DNA from: an uncultured Bacteroides sp.
GTDB taxonomy: Bacteria; Bacteroidota; Bacteroidia; Bacteroidales; Bacteroidaceae
Direction of reading: 5' to 3'
Assembly: GCF_900547205.1 (NCBI RefSeq)
Contig: NZ_URFY01000006.1
Location: 93,507-157,506, forward strand
DNA length: 64,000 nucleotides
This document shows, in pieces, positions 53,819 to 60,492 of the stretch. Position 1 is the stretch's first letter; the number at the start of each line of letters is the position of its first letter. Made by a program: the position numbers and the translations under genes. The notes under the pieces are model-generated. The model saw only the letters and a program-made list of their open reading frames with translations, did not search any database and had not been told where the DNA came from.

Positions 53819-53849
53819 GCAAAGAATATCGGTAATTTAAAAAGGAGGA

Positions 53850-54407
53850 ATGGTACTGGAGTATTTGAAACTGTTCGTGACATTTGCGAAAATTGGAATG
53901 TTTACTATTGGTGGCGGCTATGCCATGATTCCGTTGATTGAACGGGAGATTGTGACAAAGCATTGGATGAGTAAGGAGGAGTTTATGGAAATGTTTGCCT
54001 TGACTCAATCGCTGCCGGGTGTGTTTGCAGTGAATATATCTATTTTTGTGGGGTATAAGCTTTATAAAGTAGGGGGAAGTCTGGTGTGTGCATTAGCCAC
54101 CATTTTGCCTTCGTTTGTGATTATGATGCTGATAGCGATGTTCTTTGCGCGTTTTCAGGATAATCAGATTGTAGCCCGTATCTTTAATGGCATACGTCCG
54201 GCAGTGGTAGCGTTGATTCTGTTCCCTTGCATTTCTGCGGCGAGAGCGTTGAAACTGAAATATTATCAGTTGGTTGCACCCGCCATTGCGACGGTTCTGA
54301 TTTGGCAGTTCGGACTGTCGCCTGTGTATATAGTGCTGGTAGGAATTATTGGGGGATTGGTATATACGTTGTGGTTGAAAGACAAGATAAAGGCTAAACA
54401 GATATGA
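53850..54407 (+). CDS. Chromate transporter family protein, first half-size subunit
   Basis: This 185-residue membrane protein is a single CHR domain. The family motif reads FAKIGMFTIGGGYAMIPLIE near residue 10, followed by ALTQSLPGVFAVNISIFVGY and several membrane helices. Full ChrA proteins have two such domains in one chain; here they are encoded by two overlapping genes (next gene at 54404). The pair should form one transporter in the inner membrane. Chromate is the family substrate, but in an anaerobic gut commensal another anion is possible. It follows GH95 by 31 bp. Confidence 0.92.
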   Translation: MVLEYLKLFVTFAKIGMFTIGGGYAMIPLIEREIVTKHWMSKEEFMEMFALTQSLPGVFAVNISIFVGYKLYKVGGSLVCALATILPSFVIMMLIAMFFARFQDNQIVARIFNGIRPAVVALILFPCISAARALKLKYYQLVAPAIATVLIWQFGLSPVYIVLVGIIGGLVYTLWLKDKIKAKQI

Positions 54408-54928
54408 TTTATTTGCAATTACTTTGGGTGTATCTTAAAATAGGTACGTTCGGATTTGGTGGTGGCTATGCCATGCTTTCCCTCATTCAGCATGAAGTGG
54501 TTGACCTTCATCATTGGCTGACTCCGCAGCAGTTCACGGATGTAGTGGCAATTTCGCAAATGACTCCGGGGCCGATTGGAATAAACAGTGCTACTTATGT
54601 AGGCTATGCCGTTACGCAAAGTGTTTGGGGAGCCGTGCTTGCCACAGTGGCCGTCTGTCTGCCTTCCTTTATTCTGGTATTGCTAATCTCTTATTTCTTT
54701 GCAAAGTGCAAGGACAATAAATACATTAAAGCGGCCATGTCCGGTCTGCTTCCCATGTCGGTAGCGTTGATTGCTTCTGCTGCATTACTGATGATGAACA
54801 GGGAGAACTTTATTGATTATAAAAGTATCGTAATCTTTGCAGGAGCTTTCTTCATTACGTGGAAGTGGAATTTTCATCCTATCCTGTTGATTTGCTTGGC
54901 AGGTGTGGTAGGATTATTATTATATTAA
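54404..54928 (+). CDS. Chromate transporter family protein, second half-size subunit
   Basis: The 174-residue membrane protein overlaps the previous gene by 4 bp (ATGA), which couples their translation. It repeats the CHR motif (YLKIGTFGFGGGYAMLSLIQ) and AISQMTPGPIGINSATYVGY, with four to five membrane helices. Together with the first subunit it makes the two-domain transporter usual for the family. It is followed by the GH20 gene after 15 bp, so all four genes from GH95 to GH20 are probably one operon. Confidence 0.92.
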   Translation: MIYLQLLWVYLKIGTFGFGGGYAMLSLIQHEVVDLHHWLTPQQFTDVVAISQMTPGPIGINSATYVGYAVTQSVWGAVLATVAVCLPSFILVLLISYFFAKCKDNKYIKAAMSGLLPMSVALIASAALLMMNRENFIDYKSIVIFAGAFFITWKWNFHPILLICLAGVVGLLLY

Positions 54929-54943
54929 ATACTATTATCAACT

Positions 54944-56518
54944 ATGAAAACCTTTATTTGTCTATGTCTGTTTTTTCTGACCGGATGCTTAGCTGCGCAG
55001 AACAATACTTCTGCATTGCTGCCTATGCCCAATCAGGTCACTCCAATAAAAGGGAAACCTTTCAGTATTCATTCCGCCAAGACGGCTATTTATCTCAACC
55101 GTTCGGAGCTGGAATTTGCAGCCCGTAGCTTGCAGTATATTCTTCAAGACAGAATGAAGATGGAAATACCTGTTAGCGAATCGAGCCGTGCGGATATTCG
55201 TCTTTTGATTGATCCCTCTATCACTGGAGAAGAGCATTACCGCCTTGAAGTGGATGCTAAAGGGGTGACCATTAGCGGAGCTACCGCAGGTGCGGTCTAT
55301 TATGGAGTGATGACGTTCGACCAGCTTCTTTTAGGAGATGCTTGCGCTACTGCACAAAACCAAATATCTCCTATCCGTATAGACGATGCACCCCGCTTCT
55401 CTTATCGGGCATTGATGCTCGACCCCGCCCGACACTTTATTCCCGTGGAGGATGTCAAGTTCTTCATTGACCAAATGGCACGGTATAAATACAATATTCT
55501 TCAAATGCATCTGACGGACGACCAAGGATGGAGAGTCGATATAAAGAAATACTCAGAATTGGTAGGGAAAGACTATTATACCCAAGAACAGCTAACCGAC
55601 CTTATCCGTTATGCCGCCGAGCGTAATATCGAGATAATTCCGGAACTGGATATCCCCGGACATACAGTAGCGATATTGGCAACCCATCCTGAGTTGGGTT
55701 GTACGCATACTGACACTTTGCCAAAGATAGTAGGTAAAACTGTAGACTTGATGCTCTGTGCAAATAATGAGAAAGTGTACACAGTCTATCAGGATATCAT
55801 CAAAGAGATTGCTGCGCTGTTCCCATCCCGATATATACATCTGGGAGGAGACGAAGCGGTGGTGGAAAAGAACTGGACCAAATGTACCCGTTGCCTGGCT
55901 ATGATGAAAAAGCTGGGTTATCAGAAGGCTTCCCAACTGATGATTCCTTTCTTTGAACGTATGCTCGGATTTGTAGAGGATAATGGCAAGACTCCCATAC
56001 TCTGGTGCGAATTGGATAATATTTACCCTCCGGCTAATGATTACCTGTTTCCTTATCCGAAGAATGTGACTTTAGTTAGTTGGCGGGGAGGGCTGACGCC
56101 TACTTGCCTCGAACTAACCCGGAAGCACGGCAATCCGCTCATAATGGCGCCGGGCGAATATGCTTATCTGGACTATCCGCAGTTTAAGGGTGATTTCCCG
56201 GAATTTAATAACTGGGGAATGCCTGTCACCACTCTTGAGAAATGCTATCAGTTTGATCCGGGATACGGCGTGGCTCCACAGGAGCAGCAACATATTCGTG
56301 GAATTATGGGGACTCTGTGGGGAGAAGCTATTGCTGACGTTAACCGTGCCACCTATATGGCATATCCACGAGCATTCGCCCTCGCAGAAGCCGGATGGAC
56401 GGAGATGCAACATCGTGATTGGGAGTCATTCAAGCAGCGGCTCTATCCTAACATTACTAATTTGATGAAGAAGGGAGTCTCCGTGCGAGTTCCTTTTGAG
56501 ATAGTCGGCAGAAAATAG
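54944..56518 (+). CDS. Glycoside hydrolase family 20 beta-N-acetylhexosaminidase
   Basis: The 524-residue exported enzyme has a lipobox-like start (LTGC, Cys15) or a standard signal peptide. A GH20b N-terminal domain (about 20-140) is followed by the catalytic barrel (FSYRALMLDPARHFIPVEDV, MHLTDDQGWRVDIKKYSEL). The catalytic pair is D303-E304 in HLGGDEAV, as needed for substrate-assisted cleavage of beta-linked GlcNAc or GalNAc. It is the last gene of the GH95 operon. Fucosidase and hexosaminidase would act one after the other on host glycan ends. Confidence 0.95.
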   Translation: MKTFICLCLFFLTGCLAAQNNTSALLPMPNQVTPIKGKPFSIHSAKTAIYLNRSELEFAARSLQYILQDRMKMEIPVSESSRADIRLLIDPSITGEEHYRLEVDAKGVTISGATAGAVYYGVMTFDQLLLGDACATAQNQISPIRIDDAPRFSYRALMLDPARHFIPVEDVKFFIDQMARYKYNILQMHLTDDQGWRVDIKKYSELVGKDYYTQEQLTDLIRYAAERNIEIIPELDIPGHTVAILATHPELGCTHTDTLPKIVGKTVDLMLCANNEKVYTVYQDIIKEIAALFPSRYIHLGGDEAVVEKNWTKCTRCLAMMKKLGYQKASQLMIPFFERMLGFVEDNGKTPILWCELDNIYPPANDYLFPYPKNVTLVSWRGGLTPTCLELTRKHGNPLIMAPGEYAYLDYPQFKGDFPEFNNWGMPVTTLEKCYQFDPGYGVAPQEQQHIRGIMGTLWGEAIADVNRATYMAYPRAFALAEAGWTEMQHRDWESFKQRLYPNITNLMKKGVSVRVPFEIVGRK

Positions 56519-56539
56519 AATTGGGTTTAATGATAAAAA

Positions 56540-56571
56540 ATACGGGAGACAGATTGCTCTATCTCCCGTAT
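56540..56571. terminator. Bidirectional terminator between GH20 and typA
   Basis: ATACGGGAGA pairs with TCTCCCGTAT (56562-56571). T-rich tails follow on both strands (TCTTTTAT on plus, TTTTTTATC on minus), serving the two convergent genes. Confidence 0.88.
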
Positions 56572-56598
56572 CTTTTATAATAAGATAATCAGAATCGA

Positions 56599-58398
56599 TT
56601 AAACTTTGTTGGCACGTTTACGGTCTGTTTCGTCCAGAATGACCTTGCGCATACGCATTGCCTTCGGAGTTACTTCCACGTATTCATCTTCCTTGATGTA
56701 TTCCAGTGCTTCTTCGAGCGAGAACTGAACGGGAGGAATCAGGCGGGCCTTGTCATCCGTACCGGAAGCACGGGTGTTGGTCAGCTTCTTCGATTTGGTA
56801 ACGTTAACCACCAAGTCCTTGTCGTGTGAGTGTTCGCCCACTACCTGTCCGGCATATACTTCTTCCTGAGGGAAGATGAAGAACTTACCGCGATCTTGCA
56901 ACTTGTCGATAGCGTAGGCAAATGCCGTTCCGCTTTCCATTGCAATGATAGAACCGTTGGTACGGCGTTCGATTTCACCTTTGAACGGTTGGTATTCTTT
57001 GAAGCGATGCGCCATGATGGCTTCACCGGCAGAAGCAGTCAATACGTTGGTACGCAAACCAATGATACCACGAGAAGGCATATCAAATTCGAGATTTACG
57101 CGTTCGCCGTTGCTTTCCATTATCGTCATTTCACCCTTGCGGCGGGTCACCATATCAATAATCTTGCTTGAATATTCTTCAGGAACGTTGATAGTCAGTT
57201 CTTCGATAGGCTCGCATTTCTTACCGTCAATCTCCTTAAAGATAACCTGCGGCTGTCCTACCTGAAGCTCGTAACCTTCACGACGCATCGTCTCGATAAG
57301 CACAGACAAATGGAGCACACCACGACCGGATACAATCCACTTACCATCATCTTCACTCTTGCGTACGCGAAGAGCCAGATTCTTATCCAATTCTTTCATC
57401 AAGCGGTCGTGGATGTGACGTGAAGTCACAAACTTACCGTCTTTACCGTAGAACGGAGAATCGTTGATGGTGAACAGCATACTCATTGTCGGTTCGTCGA
57501 TAGAGATAGGTGGCAATGCTTCCGGATTCTCAAAGTCGCAAACCGTATCACCGATATCAAAGCCTTCGATACCTACCAGTGCACAAATGTCTCCCGAAGA
57601 AACTTCGTTTGTCTTTGCACGTCCCAAACCTTCAAATACGTGTACTTCCTTGATTTTAGACTTAGTGAAGCTACCGTCTCTCTTAGCCAGAGATACGTTC
57701 ATTCCTTCTTTCAAAGAGCCACGGTGCACGCGGCCTACGGCGATACGTCCGGTGTATGACGAATAATCCAACGAAGTAATCAGCATTTGCGGAGTACCGT
57801 CCAGTTGCACAGGAGCCGGGATGTTTTCGATGATACAATCCAATAATGGAATGATGGTATCGGTCGGTTTCTGCCAGTCGGTGCTCATCCAGCCGTTCTT
57901 TGCCGATCCGTAGATGGTGGGGAAGTCGAGCTGTTCTTCGGTAGCGTCGAGACTGAACATGAGGTCGAATACCATTTCGTGCACTTCTTCGGGGCGACAG
58001 TTTGGTTTGTCCACCTTATTAATGACCACAATTGGTTTCAGACCGATTTCCAATGCTTTTTGCAGCACGAAGCGTGTCTGCGGCATGGGACCTTCAAAGG
58101 CGTCGACCAGTAGGATGCAGCCGTCGGCCATGTTCAATACGCGTTCTACTTCACCGCCAAAGTCGCTATGGCCCGGAGTATCAATAATGTTAATCTTAGT
58201 TCCGTTGTAGTTGATGGAAACGTTTTTAGAAAGAATCGTTATGCCACGTTCCCGTTCCAAGTCGTTATTATCCAGAATTAATTCACCGCTTGATTGATTG
58301 TCTCGGAAGAGGTTTCCCGACAAAAGCATCTTGTCTACAAGCGTTGTTTTCCCATGGTCAACATGGGCAATAATTGCAATGTTTCTAATATTTTGCAT
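56599..58398 (-). CDS. typA: Ribosome-associated GTPase TypA/BipA
   Basis: The start at 58398 (MQNIRNIAIIAHVDHGKTTL) gives 599 residues; eight extra in-frame residues upstream would include part of the leader. The translational GTPase motifs are G1 AHVDHGKTT, G2 ERERGITILSKN, G3 DTPGHSDFGGEV and G4 VINKVDKPN. They are followed by domain II, two EF-G-like domains and the BipA-specific C-terminal domain (KKLTNTRASGTDDKARLIPP). TypA aids ribosome assembly and stress adaptation. It is monocistronic. Confidence 0.97.
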   Translation of the reverse strand: MQNIRNIAIIAHVDHGKTTLVDKMLLSGNLFRDNQSSGELILDNNDLERERGITILSKNVSINYNGTKINIIDTPGHSDFGGEVERVLNMADGCILLVDAFEGPMPQTRFVLQKALEIGLKPIVVINKVDKPNCRPEEVHEMVFDLMFSLDATEEQLDFPTIYGSAKNGWMSTDWQKPTDTIIPLLDCIIENIPAPVQLDGTPQMLITSLDYSSYTGRIAVGRVHRGSLKEGMNVSLAKRDGSFTKSKIKEVHVFEGLGRAKTNEVSSGDICALVGIEGFDIGDTVCDFENPEALPPISIDEPTMSMLFTINDSPFYGKDGKFVTSRHIHDRLMKELDKNLALRVRKSEDDGKWIVSGRGVLHLSVLIETMRREGYELQVGQPQVIFKEIDGKKCEPIEELTINVPEEYSSKIIDMVTRRKGEMTIMESNGERVNLEFDMPSRGIIGLRTNVLTASAGEAIMAHRFKEYQPFKGEIERRTNGSIIAMESGTAFAYAIDKLQDRGKFFIFPQEEVYAGQVVGEHSHDKDLVVNVTKSKKLTNTRASGTDDKARLIPPVQFSLEEALEYIKEDEYVEVTPKAMRMRKVILDETDRKRANKV

Positions 58399-58419
58399 AT
58401 AATACCTGTTATTTGGGCG

Positions 58420-58427
58420 CAAAGGTA
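58420..58427 (-). promoter_or_regulatory. Promoter -7 box of typA
   Basis: The minus strand reads TACCTTTG, matching TAnnTTTG, 21 bp upstream of the typA start. The -33 region has only TTTA at 18 bp. Confidence 0.6.
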
Positions 58428-58753
58428 CGAAAATAGGATTAGAAATAAACCTTAATTTCGCAAGTTTTTAGTAATATCTTCATTAATTCAATTATTAATC
58501 CGCTGATACTCAAAAGGTATTAAGCGGATTTGTTCGTATTCTTTTATTCGCCTATTTTAGTGTCACCACAACAATTGGCGGTTGATAACCTTGGATATGG
58601 TAGACTTCCATTCGGACGATAAGCAGTAATAGCTCTAAACTATTTTAGTGTGGTGGCTTGATGTCCTCTTGAATGCCTATTTATAGATTAAATTTTTATG
58701 TATCTTTGCAAAATTGATTGAGGCTATTTATTTGTTCATTAACTAGTATAGGT
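58428..58753. other. Spacer with hairpin, 12-bp direct repeat and a promoter box
   Basis: AATCCGCT and AGCGGATT (58497-58530) form a hairpin with inner ATAC/GTAT pairing. CTATTTTAGTGT occurs twice in direct orientation (58552-58563 and 58640-58651), bracketing about 76 bp. On the minus strand part of that segment reads EVYHIQGYQPPIVVVTLK then stop, perhaps a gene tail relic. TATCTTTG (58701-58708) is a -7 box for the next gene. Confidence 0.5.
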
Positions 58754-59674
58754 ATGGTAATATTGAACTTGCTCTTTCATTATAAAGGAGCTATTTCTTC
58801 TCGTGAATTTAGGGTAGGCATTGCTATTGTGCTAATGTTAATAGGAGCATATATGTGGTCGATTTTAGATACATCCCTTATCAATGCAAGTGCTGGTAGG
58901 GAAGGTGTTTCATTTGTAGAAACAATGATTGTATATAATCAGATGACACATTTTTTTGTCCCAAAGTTCCCTCTGCTGTTCGTAATTTCTTATTCTTCAT
59001 TTATATTGGGAGTGAAACGGGTTCGGATGTTGACCCGAAATCGTGCCATTGTGATCGTTTCCGGAGTACTGAATTATCTCTTTTTTGCCTCTTCAATGGC
59101 TCTGATGATGCTGGCTATGCAGATGGAAGGAGAAAGAGGTAATATGGAACACTACACATCTACTTGGTTGTTTTTACTCTATGTGCTTTTCTTTATAGGA
59201 GGGGTTAACTTTGTTTGCTTGTACATTTGGGGGGCTTCGGAGCCTATCACATCTCCCAGTCCTAAAGGTAAACTCAATGTTTTGAACTATGGTATTAAGG
59301 TAGGTAACTTGATGTGGATAGGTGCTCTCATTAGTATCGTAATGGGTATTGCTTTGAACTGTGTCGGCAAAATATTGTTGCTTTCTCCAATCATACCTGT
59401 TGTTGCAGGGGGCTCTAGTGTTGTTCTTCTGTTCTTTTATATCAAGTATAGCGTGTTTCGTCTGAAAGATGCAGGTGTTTCTCTCCTTTGGTTGGTATGT
59501 GTAATAGTTGTATATCTTCTGTTGCTCGGTTTGAAACTATGGCTGAATGTATATAAAATGGGGTATGTGACATTGTGTTATAATACGATATTTTCTATTA
59601 TAACCAGCTTCTTTGTTTTGGCACAATTTGCGTTATTCTTGTTGCCTACAAAAAACTGCGAACCCTGTGACTGA
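58754..59674 (+). CDS. DUF805-like multi-pass membrane protein
   Basis: The start at 58754 (MVILNLLFHYKGAISSREFR) gives 306 residues; a longer frame from a TTG at 58718 is possible but would begin close to the transcript start. The N-terminal YKGAISSREFRVGI and the later FRLKDAGVSLLWLV resemble the two DUF805 motifs. About seven membrane helices are predicted (GIAIVLMLIGAYMW, YLFFASSMALMMLAM, LMWIGALISIVMGIAL, FFVLAQFALFLL). Function is unknown. It is monocistronic between typA and rpsO, with its own -7 box. Confidence 0.7.
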   Translation: MVILNLLFHYKGAISSREFRVGIAIVLMLIGAYMWSILDTSLINASAGREGVSFVETMIVYNQMTHFFVPKFPLLFVISYSSFILGVKRVRMLTRNRAIVIVSGVLNYLFFASSMALMMLAMQMEGERGNMEHYTSTWLFLLYVLFFIGGVNFVCLYIWGASEPITSPSPKGKLNVLNYGIKVGNLMWIGALISIVMGIALNCVGKILLLSPIIPVVAGGSSVVLLFFYIKYSVFRLKDAGVSLLWLVCVIVVYLLLLGLKLWLNVYKMGYVTLCYNTIFSIITSFFVLAQFALFLLPTKNCEPCD

Positions 59675-59707
59675 GGTTTGATAAGGCGCATATTCATGCA
59701 CGATACG

Positions 59708-59767
59708 ATGGCGAAAAATACGGTCTTTCTCTTGCTTACCTCGATGGCCAGAAACTTCTTGGATTAA
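59708..59767 (+). pseudogene. Possible transposase C-terminal remnant
   Basis: A 19-codon stretch reads MAKNTVFLLLTSMARNFLD then stop. The pattern N-T-V-F-L-L-L-T-A-M-x-R-N-F is common near the C-terminus of IS4/IS1380-type transposases. Nothing else of an element (ends, target repeats) is visible. Another frame over the same bases is also open for about 40 codons, so this call is weak. Confidence 0.3.
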
Positions 59768-59871
59768 CACATAAGGAGAGGTTGCCAAACAAAATCAATA
59801 AAAGATAAACAGACTAAACATTGCGGATATTGGAAATAAATGCTATTAGGATGTTTTTTTCTTGTAAATCG

Positions 59872-59902
59872 TTGTGGGATATAAAGATAATGTCTATCTT
59901 TG
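59872..59902 (+). promoter_or_regulatory. Promoter of rpsO
   Basis: TTG (59872-59874), exactly 20 bp, then TATCTTTG (59895-59902) fits the Bacteroidetes consensus. It ends 43 bp before the ATG and rules out an in-frame GTG start at 59874. Confidence 0.85.
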
Positions 59903-59945
59903 CACGCTCAAAAGAATAATTTACTATATCAAAATTCTAAAAATT

Positions 59946-60215
59946 ATGTATTTAGACGCAGCTAAAAAGCAAGAAATCTTCGGAAAGTACGGAAAGTCTA
60001 ACACTGATACTGGCTCAACTGAGGCGCAGATAGCTTTGTTTTCCTACCGTATTTCTCATCTGACTGAGCATATGAAGCTCAACAGAAAAGATTATAGTAC
60101 AGAGAGAGCTTTAACAATGTTGGTAGCTAAACGTCGTCGTTTGCTCGACTACCTGAAAGCTAAAGATATCACAAGATATCGTGCCATCATTAAAGAACTC
60201 GGTTTGCGTAAGTAA
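59946..60215 (+). CDS. rpsO: 30S ribosomal protein S15
   Basis: The 89-residue protein is the normal length of S15, a primary 16S rRNA-binding protein of the small subunit platform. It has the typical TGSTEAQIALFSYRISHLTE, HMKLNRKDYSTERALTMLVA and RRRLLDYLKAKDITRYRAII. The start at 59946 is supported by the promoter at 59872-59902. S15 often controls its own mRNA through a leader structure; the 35-nt leader here is too short to show one clearly. It is monocistronic, with a terminator 24 bp later. Confidence 0.97.
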   Translation: MYLDAAKKQEIFGKYGKSNTDTGSTEAQIALFSYRISHLTEHMKLNRKDYSTERALTMLVAKRRRLLDYLKAKDITRYRAIIKELGLRK

Positions 60216-60239
60216 TCTACTTGCCGCGAAAAGGTTAAG

Positions 60240-60273
60240 AAGCCGTTTCTCATCATTGAGAAGCGGCTTTTTG
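60240..60273 (+). terminator. Terminator of rpsO
   Basis: AAGCCG-TTTCTCA pairs with TGAGAA-GCGGCTT around a TCAT loop (one G-T pair), followed by TTTTTG. Confidence 0.92.
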
Positions 60274-60374
60274 TTTGCCTTATAGTTTGGCGCAGATATG
60301 AATAAATATAAGATGCATTAGGATTTTGTCTACTCTGCTAGCAAAGAAAAAATGCTTAGTTATAGAGTTCTATC

Positions 60375-60459
60375 TGACACCCGGGTCTCAATGGTACTGA
60401 CACCCGGGTGTCAACGTACCTGAGACCCGGGTGTTGGAAGTGCTGAGACCCGGGTGTCG
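60375..60459. repeat. Periodic palindrome array E (23-bp period, four units)
   Basis: Four 16-bp units start at 60375 (TGACACCCGGGTCTCA), 60398 (TGACACCCGGGTGTCA, a perfect palindrome), 60421 (TGAGACCCGGGTGTTG) and 60444 (TGAGACCCGGGTGTCG), exactly 23 bp apart with 7-bp spacers. Unit 1 is the inverse of unit 4 at 15 of 16 positions, so the array is palindromic around 60417. It is GC-rich in an AT-rich spacer. It lies between rpsO and the convergent gene at 60493, ending 33 bp from that gene's stop. Confidence 0.9.
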
Positions 60460-60492
60460 GGCAAATCGTTTATGCACTGCCGCAATTATCGC

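Noticed and set aside
60375..60459. CRISPR array
   Set aside because: The repeat units are 16-bp palindromes and the spacers only 6-7 bp; no cas genes are present. The same applies to the arrays at 11791, 31770 and 46863.
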